Shown in pieces: positions 36,536 to 45,199 of a stretch of DNA of 64,000 bases. This stretch comes from an uncultured Rhodospirillaceae bacterium (GTDB taxonomy: Bacteria; Pseudomonadota; Alphaproteobacteria; Reyranellales; Reyranellaceae). Location of the stretch: positions 62,001 to 126,000 of the forward strand of contig CAMFGZ010000011.1 in the NCBI GenBank assembly GCA_945952105.1, read 5' to 3'. The notes under the pieces are model-generated. The model had not been told where the DNA came from, did no database searches, and worked only from the letters and a program-made list of their open reading frames with translations. Each line of letters opens with the position of its first letter. Position 1 is the first letter of the stretch. The translations under genes and the position numbers were made by a program.

Positions 36536-36604
36536 GTCCTCCCGAGCGCAGCGCGGGGTCCTTACGGCAACAGCACGCATCTCACGCTTTCGGCGCGGGA
36601 TGAC
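36536..36604. repeat. short intergenic element with imperfect terminal inverted repeats
   Basis: A 69-bp segment bounded by GTCCTCCCG and CGGGATGAC (8 of 9 complementary), with CGAGCGCAGCGCGGGG inside. It resembles the GTCATCCCGAGC-type dispersed intergenic repeats of GC-rich proteobacteria as I recall them. It splits an otherwise compact operon upstream of the carboxymuconolactone decarboxylase-like gene. Confidence 0.4.
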
Positions 36605-36625
36605 AACGAGGAGGAAACGGAAAAG

Positions 36626-37180
36626 ATGGCCCGCCTGCCCTATCTCGAGCCCGACCAGGTCGCGCCCGAGTATCGCGACATGCTCAAGCGCAACACCAAC
36701 CTGCACAAGCTGCTGGTCAACTCGCCCGACATGGCACGGGCTTTCAGCGGACTGGGCGGCTACATCCGCTTCAAGAGCAAGCTCGACACGCGCCTGCGCG
36801 AGCTTGCGATTCTTCAAGTCGGCTGGATGGAGAAGTCGGAGTACGAGTTCACCCATCATGTGAAGATCGGCAAGGAGTTCGGCGTCACCGACGAGGACAT
36901 CCAGGGCCTGATCGCCGAGACCGAGGGCAAGCCCTCCAAGCTCGAACCGCTGGCCAAGGCGATCCTCAAGGGCGCGCGCGAGATGGTGAAGAACCTTGCG
37001 ATGTCGGACGCCACCTTCGCCGAGATCAAGAAGGACCTTTCCGACGAGCACATGACCGACCTGGTGCTCACCATCGCCTTCTATTGCGCCGTCGTCCGCG
37101 TGCTCGCCACGATGCAGATCGACAACGAACCCCAGTACAAAGAGGTACTCAAGCAGTACCCGATCCCGGGAGTGAAGTAG
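36626..37180 (+). CDS. carboxymuconolactone decarboxylase family protein
   Basis: 184 aa, all-alpha CMD/AhpD-like fold. RLRELAILQVGWMEKSEYEFTHHVKIGKEFG trimmed core EYEFTHHVKIG matches the family EYEWxxH signature; there is no CxxC, so it is not an AhpD-type peroxidase. Members decarboxylate gamma-carboxymuconolactone or act on related ring-derived acids. GAGGAGG precedes the ATG. The next SDR starts 1 bp after the stop. Confidence 0.83.
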   Translation: MARLPYLEPDQVAPEYRDMLKRNTNLHKLLVNSPDMARAFSGLGGYIRFKSKLDTRLRELAILQVGWMEKSEYEFTHHVKIGKEFGVTDEDIQGLIAETEGKPSKLEPLAKAILKGAREMVKNLAMSDATFAEIKKDLSDEHMTDLVLTIAFYCAVVRVLATMQIDNEPQYKEVLKQYPIPGVK

Positions 37181-37181
37181 C

Positions 37182-37982
37182 ATGCGTCTCAAGGATCGTG
37201 TTGCCATCGTCGTCGGCGCCGGGCAGAGCCCCGGCGAAGGCATCGGCAACGGGCGCGCCACCGCGCTCACCTTCGCGCGCGAGGGCGCCAAGGTCCTCTG
37301 CGTCGATCACAATCTCGCCTCGGCGCAGGAAACCGTCGAGATGATCGGCGTCAACCAGGGCACGGCGGTCGCCTTCAAGGCCGACGTCACCAAGGAGGCC
37401 GAGATCAAGGCCATGGTTGCCGACGCCCATGCCCGCTGGGGCAGGGTCGATATCCTGCACAACAATGTCGGCGTCTCGCTCTCGGGCGGCGACGCGGAAC
37501 TCCTCACCATCACCGAGGAGGCCTTCGACCGCTGCGTCGCGATCAACCTCAAGAGCTGCATCTTCGCCGCCCGGCACGTGATCCCGATCATGCGCGAGCA
37601 GAAGAGCGGCGCGATCATCAACATCTCGTCGATGGCCGTGATCACCACCTATCCCTACGTGGCCTACAAGGCGACTAAGTCGGCAATGGTGTCCTTCACC
37701 GAGCAGCTCGCCTACCAGAATGCGCCGTACGGCATCCGCGCCAACGTCATCCTGCCCGGTTTGATGAACACGCCCATGGCCGTCGACACACGCGCCCGCG
37801 AGTTCAAGAAGAGCCGCGCCGAGGTCGAGGCCGAACGCGACGCCAAGGTGCCGCTCGGCAAGAAGATGGGCACCGGCTGGGACGTCGCCAACGCCGCCCT
37901 CTTCCTCGCCTCCGACGAGGCGAGCTTCATCACCGGCGTCACGCTGCCGGTCGATGGCGGCGCCAGCGTCCGGCGCGGCTAG
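37182..37982 (+). CDS. SDR family oxidoreductase
   Basis: 266 aa. Cofactor loop GAGQSPGEGIGNGRAT, an expanded glycine motif like that of the SDR at 35700; LHNNVGVS replaces NNAG, ISSMAV holds Ser and YVAYKATKSAM the Tyr/Lys. C-terminal ITGVTLPVDGGAS is standard. Translationally coupled to the carboxymuconolactone decarboxylase-like gene. Substrate unknown. Confidence 0.88.
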   Translation: MRLKDRVAIVVGAGQSPGEGIGNGRATALTFAREGAKVLCVDHNLASAQETVEMIGVNQGTAVAFKADVTKEAEIKAMVADAHARWGRVDILHNNVGVSLSGGDAELLTITEEAFDRCVAINLKSCIFAARHVIPIMREQKSGAIINISSMAVITTYPYVAYKATKSAMVSFTEQLAYQNAPYGIRANVILPGLMNTPMAVDTRAREFKKSRAEVEAERDAKVPLGKKMGTGWDVANAALFLASDEASFITGVTLPVDGGASVRRG

Positions 37983-38010
37983 AGGCACGAACCTTGCGTC
38001 CGGCGAGGAC

Positions 38011-38769
38011 ATGAACCGACTCGCCGGCAAGACCGCCCTCATCACCGGTGCCTCCTCGGGCATCGGCCGCGCCATCGCGAAGAAGTTCCAGGCGGAAGGC
38101 GCGACCCTCCTCCTGATGGACATCACCGAGGCGGTGGTCGAGGGTGGCGAGCCGACCCACAGGATCCTGAACGTGCCCTTTTTCCAGGGCGACGTCTCGA
38201 ACGAGAGGGATGTCGAGGAGGCGGTGCGCCAGGCCGCCCTGCCGACCGGACGGCTCGACATCGTGGTCAACGACGCCGCCATCCGGTCAGCCAAGAAGCT
38301 GACCGACACCAGCCTGGAAGAGTGGAACCGGGTGATGGAGGTGAACGTCACCGGCGTCTTCCTGATGTGCCGCGCCGCCGTCCGCCGGATGCTGACGCAG
38401 GAGATCCGCAACGAGGCGCGCGGGCGCATCGTCAATATCTCCTCGCAGCACGGCATGATCTCCTCGCCCGAGGATTTCTCCTACGGCGTCTCGAAATCGG
38501 CGGTGGTCTACATCACGCGCCAGATCGCGTCCGACTACGGAAGCGACAGCATCATCTGCAACGCGGTAGCGCCGGGCAAAATCCTCACCGGCAAGACCGG
38601 CCGCGCGATCGAGCCGCGCTGGATCGACTATTCGCACGCCCGCACGCCTCTGCCGCGCCTTGGACGTTCCGAGGACGTGGCCAATGCCGCCCTGTTCCTC
38701 GCCTCCGACGAAGCGACGTTCATCACCGGCGAGAATTTGATGGTCGACGGCGGCTGGATGGCGAACTGA
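38011..38769 (+). CDS. SDR family oxidoreductase
   Basis: 252 aa with canonical motifs: TGASSGIG at about 10-17, VNDAAI in place of NNAG, ISSQHG for Ser and YGVSKSAV for Tyr/Lys, ending ITGENLMVDGGWMAN. The ATG at 38011 follows the previous stop by 28 bp. Last gene of the rightward catabolic run; its final 47 bp overlap the convergent LysR gene. Confidence 0.88.
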   Translation: MNRLAGKTALITGASSGIGRAIAKKFQAEGATLLLMDITEAVVEGGEPTHRILNVPFFQGDVSNERDVEEAVRQAALPTGRLDIVVNDAAIRSAKKLTDTSLEEWNRVMEVNVTGVFLMCRAAVRRMLTQEIRNEARGRIVNISSQHGMISSPEDFSYGVSKSAVVYITRQIASDYGSDSIICNAVAPGKILTGKTGRAIEPRWIDYSHARTPLPRLGRSEDVANAALFLASDEATFITGENLMVDGGWMAN

Positions 38770-39634
38770 CCGGCAGCAGCCCGGCCAGCACCTGCAGGAA
38801 GGCGCGCACGAGACGCGCGTTCTGCCGCTCCCTGAGGTGCACGACATGGGCGTAGGTGAATATCTCGGTATCCGTGATCGGCAATGGCTTGATCCGCGGA
38901 TCGGGGATGAATTCGGCCTCCGACACGACGCCCATGCCGATTCCCTTGGCCACCGCCTCGCGGATCGATTCGCGGCTGCCGATCTCCATCACGACCTTGG
39001 GCCGCACATCGGCTTCGCGCATCGCCTGGTCGAAGGCGCGGCGCGTCGTCGAGCCGGCCTCGCGTACGATCAGCCGCTGCCCTTCCATGTCGCGCGCACG
39101 GATGCTGCGACGCTGCGCAAAGGGATGGTCGATGGGGCAGAAGGCGATCACCCGGTGGCGGCGATAGGGAATGGCGACCAGCCGCGGATCTGGATCGACA
39201 TGGGCCAGCACAGCCACGTCGGTCCGGTAATCCAGAAGGTCGCGCAGCGTGTCGCGTGAGTTGCCGACAGTGACCGAGACGTAAAGGCCAGGATGGCGCG
39301 CATTGAATGCCGCCAGCATGTCGGTCACGTGATAGGGCCCGACGGCGCCGACGCGCAGGTGGCCGGTCTTGAGACCACGCGTCTCGTTGAGGTAGTCGGC
39401 CGCTTCCTTCTCGTCGGCGAACAGCCGACGCGTGATGTCCAGAAGGCCGCCGCCGGCTTCGGTGAGTTCGATGCGCCGGCCGCGACGCACGAACAGCTCG
39501 ACCCCGAACTCCTGCTCCAGCGACTTCACCTGCGTCGTGATCGTGGGCTGGCTGACGCCCAGCTCGCGCGCGGCGGCGGTGAAGCTCAGCCGTTGCGCCA
39601 CCGCATGGAAGGAGCGGAGCTGTGTGTGCCTCAT
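38723..39634 (-). CDS. LysR family transcriptional regulator
   Basis: 303 aa. N-terminal winged HTH (about 1-60; QRLSFTAAARELGVSQPTIT, LEQEFGVELFVRRGRRIELTEAG trimmed) and a periplasmic-binding-like effector domain (about 90-295). Divergent from the iron alcohol dehydrogenase/phnDCE genes with two dyads in the gap, so it most likely controls those genes. The 3' end overlaps the convergent SDR by 47 bp. Confidence 0.9.
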   Translation of the reverse strand: MRHTQLRSFHAVAQRLSFTAAARELGVSQPTITTQVKSLEQEFGVELFVRRGRRIELTEAGGGLLDITRRLFADEKEAADYLNETRGLKTGHLRVGAVGPYHVTDMLAAFNARHPGLYVSVTVGNSRDTLRDLLDYRTDVAVLAHVDPDPRLVAIPYRRHRVIAFCPIDHPFAQRRSIRARDMEGQRLIVREAGSTTRRAFDQAMREADVRPKVVMEIGSRESIREAVAKGIGMGVVSEAEFIPDPRIKPLPITDTEIFTYAHVVHLRERQNARLVRAFLQVLAGLLPVSSPSSRRRPSNSRR

Positions 39635-39673
39635 ATTGATTTTCTCAATGCCAATTCGAGAATGTTTGAATTG
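39635..39673. promoter_or_regulatory. LysR-type operator dyads
   Basis: Two inverted repeats lie in tandem upstream of lysR: ATTGA-TTTTC-TCAAT (39635-39649), next to the LysR start codon, and CAATTC-N10-GAATTG (39652-39673). This local A/T-rich gap between divergent genes is the standard LysR control layout; the T-N11-A style recognition site would fit within the dyads. Confidence 0.55.
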
Positions 39674-39753
39674 GTTAAATGTGAGAGCCGGCCGGAAGAT
39701 TGTCAAAAGGCCGACAAGGCCCGAGCCGCAAAAGCCATGGGAGTGAAGCGCGG

Positions 39754-40866
39754 ATGTGGCGCTACCGTAATCCGGTCGACGTGAAGTTCGGCGCCGGCGT
39801 CTTCGAGACGCTGGGCAAGGTCCTGGCAGGCCGCGCCTACTGCCTCGTCACCTACGACGATGCCAATGGCGGCGGCGTGTTCGCCGACCTTGCGCGCCGC
39901 GTCGTTGCACAGGCCGGCGCACCCGCCGTCACCGTGAGCAACATCGGCCCCAACCCCGACTTCGTCGGCCTCACCGAATCCTGCCGCACCTATGCGGCCG
40001 CGACGCATCCGGTCGAGGCGATCGTCGCGCTCGGCGGCGGCTCGGTGATGGATGCCGCCAAGGTGCTGGCTGCCGCGAGGGGCGACTTCGACACGGTGCG
40101 GCGCCACCTGCAGACCGGCAAGGACGGCGACGCGCTTGGCCGCACGCCGATCATCGCCATCCCGACCACGGCAGGCACCGGAAGCGAGGTCACGTCGTGG
40201 GCCACGGTCTGGGACACCGGCGCGATGAAGAAATACTCGCTGGCCCGGGAAACGCTCTATCCCGAAACGGCCCTGGTCGATCCGCTGCTGACGCTCGGCC
40301 TGCCGCGTGCCATCACCATCAGCACCGGACTCGATGCGCTCAGCCATGCGCTGGAAAGCATCTGGAACGTCAACGCCAACCCGGTGTCGAGTTCGCTGGC
40401 CGAGGTCGCCGCTCGCGAAGTGATCGACGCCCTGCCCTTGCTGGCGGACGACCTGCGCAACGAAGCACTGCGCACGCGGCTGGCACGCGCCAGCCTGTTC
40501 GCGGGCCTCGCTTTCTCCAACACGCGCACCGCGCTCGCCCATTCGCTGTCCTATCACCTGACCCTACATCACGGCGTGCCGCACGGCATTGCGTGCTCGT
40601 TCAGCCTGCCGATGGTGATGCGTGCCGTGACCGGCTGCGATGCCGCCTGCGACGCCTCGCTGCGCCGGATCTTCGGTCACGACCTGATGGCAGGCGCCGC
40701 GCGCCTCGAAATCTTCCTGAAGAAACTCGGCATCTCGCCCGACGCCACCGCGCACGGCATCGCCGCCCGCGACTGGGCGCGTCTGGTCGACGATGCGTTG
40801 GCCGGCGATCGCGGCCGCAACTTCATCGGACGCCGGGAGGCGCTGTTGGCCGAAATGGCCGCTTAG
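39754..40866 (+). CDS. iron-containing alcohol dehydrogenase
   Basis: 370 aa, group III Fe-dependent ADH. VALGGGSVMDAAK (NAD-binding), IPTTAGTGSEVTSWATVWD, STGLDALSHALES and HSLSYHLTLHHGVPHGIACS carry the conserved metal His/Asp residues. The ATG at 39754 is chosen; 39700 adds unconserved residues. Directly before phnD (33 bp), it may reduce or oxidise a phosphonate-derived aldehyde or alcohol, as phosphonoacetaldehyde reductases of this family do. Confidence 0.87.
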   Translation: MWRYRNPVDVKFGAGVFETLGKVLAGRAYCLVTYDDANGGGVFADLARRVVAQAGAPAVTVSNIGPNPDFVGLTESCRTYAAATHPVEAIVALGGGSVMDAAKVLAAARGDFDTVRRHLQTGKDGDALGRTPIIAIPTTAGTGSEVTSWATVWDTGAMKKYSLARETLYPETALVDPLLTLGLPRAITISTGLDALSHALESIWNVNANPVSSSLAEVAAREVIDALPLLADDLRNEALRTRLARASLFAGLAFSNTRTALAHSLSYHLTLHHGVPHGIACSFSLPMVMRAVTGCDAACDASLRRIFGHDLMAGAARLEIFLKKLGISPDATAHGIAARDWARLVDDALAGDRGRNFIGRREALLAEMAA

Positions 40867-40899
40867 ACGTCAAAGCAAGAAACCACGGAGGAAACAAAA

Positions 40900-41784
40900 A
40901 TGACCAGGATGACGCGTCGCGATTTCGGGTTCTTAACCGCCGGCTCGCTGCTGGCGGGCGGTACCCTCGGCACCTCGGGCGCAGCCCAGGCGCAGCAGGT
41001 TCTCAAGGTCGGTCTCATCCCCTCCGAGGATTCGCGGGCGATGCTTGCACAGAGCAAGGACATCCTCGACGCGGTCGAGAAGAACTCCGGCATGAAGGTC
41101 CAGGGCTTCGTCGCCACCGACTACAATGGCGTGATCGAGGCCCTGCGCGCCAAGCATCTCGACATCGCCTATCTCGGGCCCTTCTCCTACGTGCTGGCCA
41201 CCACGGTGACGCCGGTCGAGGCCTTCGCCATCGCCGAGACCGCCAAGGCCGGCCGCACTTACTACCATTCCAAGATCATCGCCCTGAAATCGAGCGGCAT
41301 CAAAACGCTCGACGATCTCAAGGGCAAGAACTTCGCCTTCGTCGATCCGGCCTCGACCTCGGGCTACGCCTTCCCGCTCGCCGGACTGCTCAAGGCCGGC
41401 ATCGAGCCCAAGCGCGACTTCAAGACGGTGCTCTTCACCGGCGCACACGACGCCAACGCACTGGCCGTCGCCAACGGCAAGGTCGATGCCGCGACCATCG
41501 CCGACCGCATTCTCGATGCCGCCATCGCGAAGGGTCATATCAAGGCCGACCAAATTCAGGTCGTCTGGGAATCGCCGCCGATCCCGGAATCGCCGATGGT
41601 CTGGCGCAAGGATCTCTCGCCCGAGACGAAGGCCAAGGTTAAAGCCGCCTTCCTGTCGATCAAGGACCTCAACTGGTCCGACCAGGGCAAGCTGAACGGT
41701 TTCAAGGAAACCAACGACCAGGCCTACGACATCGTGCGCGAGACCGCGAAGCTCGCGAACATCGACCTGAAGAAGCAGAAGTAG
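40900..41784 (+). CDS. phnD: phosphate/phosphite/phosphonate ABC transporter substrate-binding protein
   Basis: 294 aa with a TAT-like signal (MTRMTRRDFGFLTAGSLLAG, cleavage after AQA). LIPSEDSRAM, ALRAKHLDIAYLGPFSYV, FVDPASTSGYAFP and FTGAHDANALAVANGKVD trimmed blocks are the PhnD ligand-binding pattern. It delivers phosphonate or phosphite to PhnE/PhnC at the inner membrane. GGAGGAAAC precedes the start. The exact ligand cannot be read from sequence. Confidence 0.88.
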   Translation: MTRMTRRDFGFLTAGSLLAGGTLGTSGAAQAQQVLKVGLIPSEDSRAMLAQSKDILDAVEKNSGMKVQGFVATDYNGVIEALRAKHLDIAYLGPFSYVLATTVTPVEAFAIAETAKAGRTYYHSKIIALKSSGIKTLDDLKGKNFAFVDPASTSGYAFPLAGLLKAGIEPKRDFKTVLFTGAHDANALAVANGKVDAATIADRILDAAIAKGHIKADQIQVVWESPPIPESPMVWRKDLSPETKAKVKAAFLSIKDLNWSDQGKLNGFKETNDQAYDIVRETAKLANIDLKKQK

Positions 41785-41816
41785 CCGCCGCCACTCGCTC
41801 CAAGGGAGATCGACCG

Positions 41817-42674
41817 ATGATCGAAATCCGCGGCCTCGCCAAATCATATGGCGACCATCAGGCGCTGTGCGACGTCAGCCTCTCGATCCGGCCCGGCGAG
41901 TTCGTCGTCGTGCTGGGCCCGTCAGGTGCTGGCAAGTCGACGCTGCTGCGCTGCATCAACCGGCTGATCGAGCCGACGGCCGGCGACATCCTGGTCGACG
42001 GCACGTCGCTGTCGTCCAACCGCCGCGACCTGCGCCTGCTCCGGCGCAACGTCGCGATGATCTTCCAGCAGCATAATCTGGTGAAGCGCCTCAGCGTGCT
42101 GAAGAACGTGCTGGTCGGCCGTATGGCCGATCTTTCTCCGATCCTCAGCAGCCTGCAGCTTTTCCCGGAAGCCGACGTGAAGATCGCGATGCACTGCCTC
42201 GAGCAGGTCGCCATGTCCCACAAGGCCCGCAACCGCGCCGACGCGCTGTCGGGCGGCGAGCAGCAGCGGGTCGGCATCGCCCGCGCGCTGGCCCAGCAGC
42301 CGAAGTTCATGCTGGCCGACGAGCCGGTCGCGAGTCTCGATCCCAAGACTTCGCGCATCGTGCTCAATTACCTGAAGAAGAGCTGCAAGGACTCCAACAT
42401 CGCGGTCCTCTGCAATCTGCACCAGATCGACTATGCGCTGGAATTCGCCGAGCGGGTCGTCGGCCTCTCGGCCGGCCGTGTCGTTTATGACGGCGCTCCG
42501 GCGGGCGTCAGCGGCGACGTGATCCGCAGCATCTATCCCGGCCTCGACGATCCCAATGTGCTCGACGCCGCCCAGCGTCTCACCGAACGCCGCCGCGCCG
42601 CGGCCGAAGCCGAGATCGCACTGGCCGTCGCGGCAACGGCGGCTGCCACGACCTCCGTCGAAGGGAGGGCCTAG
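41817..42674 (+). CDS. phnC: phosphonate ABC transporter ATP-binding protein
   Basis: 285 aa. Walker A GPSGAGKST (about 36-44), Q-loop MIFQQHNLVKRLSVLKNVL, ABC signature LSGGEQQR, Walker B FMLADEPVAS and the His switch NLHQIDYAL. The short Ala-rich C-terminal tail (ALAVAATAAATTSV) is longer than in typical PhnC. Second gene of the importer; phnE starts 3 bp after the stop. Confidence 0.9.
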   Translation: MIEIRGLAKSYGDHQALCDVSLSIRPGEFVVVLGPSGAGKSTLLRCINRLIEPTAGDILVDGTSLSSNRRDLRLLRRNVAMIFQQHNLVKRLSVLKNVLVGRMADLSPILSSLQLFPEADVKIAMHCLEQVAMSHKARNRADALSGGEQQRVGIARALAQQPKFMLADEPVASLDPKTSRIVLNYLKKSCKDSNIAVLCNLHQIDYALEFAERVVGLSAGRVVYDGAPAGVSGDVIRSIYPGLDDPNVLDAAQRLTERRRAAAEAEIALAVAATAAATTSVEGRA

Positions 42675-42677
42675 GAC

Positions 42678-43472
42678 ATGTCGCTGCAATTCGTCGTCAA
42701 CAAGCCGCGCGGCCCGCTCGGCTGGTGGATCATGGTCCCGATCCTGGCCGCCACGGTCGCCGCCCTCTGGTGGTCGGCCCTCGGCACCCGCCTCAGCATC
42801 ACCGGCTTCATCGATGGCCTGCCGTGGATCGGCGACTTCATCGGCCGCATGCTGCCGCCCAACTTCGCCTTCATGCAGAAGCTGGTGCAGCCGGCGATCG
42901 AGACGGTGCAGATCGCGCTGTGGGGCACCCTGCTCGGCATCGTTCTGGCGCTGCCGGTCTGCTTCTTCGCAGCGCGAAACCTCTCGCCCTATGCCTGGGT
43001 GTTCCATGGGCTGCGTCAGGTGCTGAACGTGATGCGTGGCATCAACGAGATCATCCTGGCGCTGATCTTCGTCGCCGCCGTCGGCCTCGGTCCCTTCGCC
43101 GGCGTGCTGGCCATCGCGCTGCACGGTGCCGGCATGTTGGGCAAGTTCTTCGCCGAGGCGATCGAGGAGATCGACGAGGGTCCGCTCGACGCGCTGCGCG
43201 CCGCCGGCGCGGGCACGTTGCAGCGGATCGTCTTCGGCGTATTGCCGCAGGTGCTGCCCGCCTGGATCGGTGTCGTGCTCTATCGCTTCGAGACCAACAT
43301 CCGTGTCTCGACCGTGCTGGGCATGGTCGGCGCCGGCGGCATCGGCTTCGAGCTCATCAGCTCAATGAAGCTCTTCGCCTATGAGGATACGGCGGCCTGC
43401 GTGATCGTCATCCTGATCCTTGTGCTCGCGGCAGATCTGATGTCTTCGAAACTCCGTGCCATGATCCGGTAG
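42678..43472 (+). CDS. phnE: phosphonate ABC transporter permease
   Basis: 264-aa permease. Six or so transmembrane segments; the cytoplasmic EAA loop reads EAIEEIDEGPLDALRAAGAGTLQRIVFGVLPQ, core EALRAAGA-like DALRAAGAG. IRVSTVLGMVGAGGIGFEL is the usual PhnE C-terminal block. Completes the phnDCE importer. Neither C-P lyase genes nor phnWX are present within the window. Confidence 0.9.
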   Translation: MSLQFVVNKPRGPLGWWIMVPILAATVAALWWSALGTRLSITGFIDGLPWIGDFIGRMLPPNFAFMQKLVQPAIETVQIALWGTLLGIVLALPVCFFAARNLSPYAWVFHGLRQVLNVMRGINEIILALIFVAAVGLGPFAGVLAIALHGAGMLGKFFAEAIEEIDEGPLDALRAAGAGTLQRIVFGVLPQVLPAWIGVVLYRFETNIRVSTVLGMVGAGGIGFELISSMKLFAYEDTAACVIVILILVLAADLMSSKLRAMIR

Positions 43473-43557
43473 CGCGATCCGCTAGCCGGACCGGGCCACT
43501 CGACGGAGACACTTCATCGCGTCATCCTCTCTGCAACGGGGTATGGGAGGATATCGG

Positions 43558-45153
43558 ATGTTGCGTCTATCGATCGGAATTCTGGGCGCTGTCGCGGCGC
43601 TCGGCCTGGCCGCCGCACCTGCGCTCGCGCAAAAGAGCGGCGGCACCCTCAAGATGTATATCGCGGACAATCCGCCCAGCACGTCGATCCACGAGGAGGC
43701 GACGACCTCGACGGTCGTGCCCTTCATGGGCCTCTACAACAACCTGGTGGTATTCGATCAGCAGATTCCGCAGAACAGTCTCGAATCGATCCGGCCCGAC
43801 CTCGCCGAGAGCTGGACCTGGAGCGAGGACGGCAAGAAGCTGACCTTCAAGCTGGTCGGAAATGCCAAGTGGCATGACGGCAAGCCCTTCACCTCGGCCG
43901 ACGTGAAGTGCACCTGGGACATGCTCACCGGCAAGAGTGAGACCCACAAGCTGCGCAAGAATCCGCGCACCTCCTGGTACTGGAACCTGCAGGAAGTGAC
44001 GACCAACGGCGATCGCGAGGTGACTTTCCATCTCGGCCAGCCGCAGCCCTCGCTCCTGATCCTGCTCGCCTCGGGCTACAGCCCTGTCTACTCCTGCCAC
44101 GTGCCGACCGCGCAGATGCGCACCAAGCCGATCGGCACCGGCCCCTTCAAGCTCGGCGAATTCAAGCAGAAGGAAATCGTCAGGCTCGTCCGCAATCCGG
44201 ACTACTTCAAGAAGGGCAAACCCTATCTCGACGCCATCGAGATGCCGATCGTGCCGGCCCGCGGCACCGCCATGCTGGGCTTCGTCTCCGGTCGCTACGA
44301 CATGACGGCGCCCTATGCCGTCACCATCCCGCTGCTCAAGGACATCAAGGCGCAGGCTTCGAGCGCCGTCTGCGAAGTCGCGCCGATGAACAACAGCACC
44401 AACCTGATCGTGAACAGCGAAGCGCCGCCGTTCAACAATGCCGACATCCGGCGCGCGATGCTGCTGACCATCGACCGCCAGTCCTTCATCAACATCCTTG
44501 CCCAGGGAGCCGGCGAAGCCGGCGGCGTCATGGAGCCGGCGCCCGGCGGCGTCTGGGGCATGCCGAAGGAGATGTTCGACACGGTCAAGGGCTACGGGCC
44601 CGACGTCGCCAAGAACCGCGCCGAGGCGCAGGCGATCATGAAGAAGCTGGGCTATGGGCCGGACAACCGGCTGAAGCTCAAGGTCGCGACCCGCAACCAC
44701 CTGCTCTATCGCGACCCGGCGGTCATCCTGATCGACCAGCTCAAGGAGATCTACATCGACGGCGAGCTCGACCTGGTCGACACCGCCTTGTGGTTCAACA
44801 AGGTCGCACGCAAGGACTACTCGGTCGGCCTCAACACGACCGGCAACGGCGTCGACGATCCCGACCAGACCTACTTCGAGCATTATGCTTGCAAGTCCGA
44901 ACGCAACTATGTCGGCTACTGCAACCCCGAGATCGAGAAGCTCTTCCCGATCCAGTCGGCCGAGCGCGACATCGAGAAGCGCAAGAAGCTCGTCTGGGAG
45001 ATCGACAAGCAGATCCTCGAAGAGGGCTTCCGTCCGATCATCATGTGGAACGCCTCGGGAAGCTGCTGGCATCCCCACGTGAAGGGTTTCCGCCCGATGG
45101 TGAACAGCCTCTACAACGGCTCGCGCTTCGAGGACGTCTGGCTCGACAAGTAG
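43558..45153 (+). CDS. ABC transporter substrate-binding protein, peptide/nickel (SBP_bac_5) family
   Basis: 531 aa with a signal peptide (LSIGILGAVAALGLAAAPALA, then QKSGGTLKMYI). YNNLVVFD, IRPDLAESWTWSEDGKKLTFKL, KWHDGKPFTSADVKCTWDML and GTGPFKLGEF are DppA/OppA-type blocks. The ATG at 43558 is preferred because GGGAGG lies 7 nt before it, inside the longer frame from 43543. No permease or ATPase genes are adjacent, so it is an orphan receptor. Confidence 0.88.
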   Translation: MLRLSIGILGAVAALGLAAAPALAQKSGGTLKMYIADNPPSTSIHEEATTSTVVPFMGLYNNLVVFDQQIPQNSLESIRPDLAESWTWSEDGKKLTFKLVGNAKWHDGKPFTSADVKCTWDMLTGKSETHKLRKNPRTSWYWNLQEVTTNGDREVTFHLGQPQPSLLILLASGYSPVYSCHVPTAQMRTKPIGTGPFKLGEFKQKEIVRLVRNPDYFKKGKPYLDAIEMPIVPARGTAMLGFVSGRYDMTAPYAVTIPLLKDIKAQASSAVCEVAPMNNSTNLIVNSEAPPFNNADIRRAMLLTIDRQSFINILAQGAGEAGGVMEPAPGGVWGMPKEMFDTVKGYGPDVAKNRAEAQAIMKKLGYGPDNRLKLKVATRNHLLYRDPAVILIDQLKEIYIDGELDLVDTALWFNKVARKDYSVGLNTTGNGVDDPDQTYFEHYACKSERNYVGYCNPEIEKLFPIQSAERDIEKRKKLVWEIDKQILEEGFRPIIMWNASGSCWHPHVKGFRPMVNSLYNGSRFEDVWLDK

Positions 45154-45174
45154 GCCGGCGGCAGGAACGGACGG

Positions 45175-45199
45175 GCCGGGCCGCTACGAGCGGCTCGGC
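45175..45199. terminator. bidirectional terminator-like hairpin
   Basis: 11-bp arms (45175-45185 and 45189-45199) with 10 matches and a 3-nt loop between the convergent SBP and lipoprotein genes; it overlaps the lipoprotein stop codon. No T run on either side. Confidence 0.4.
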
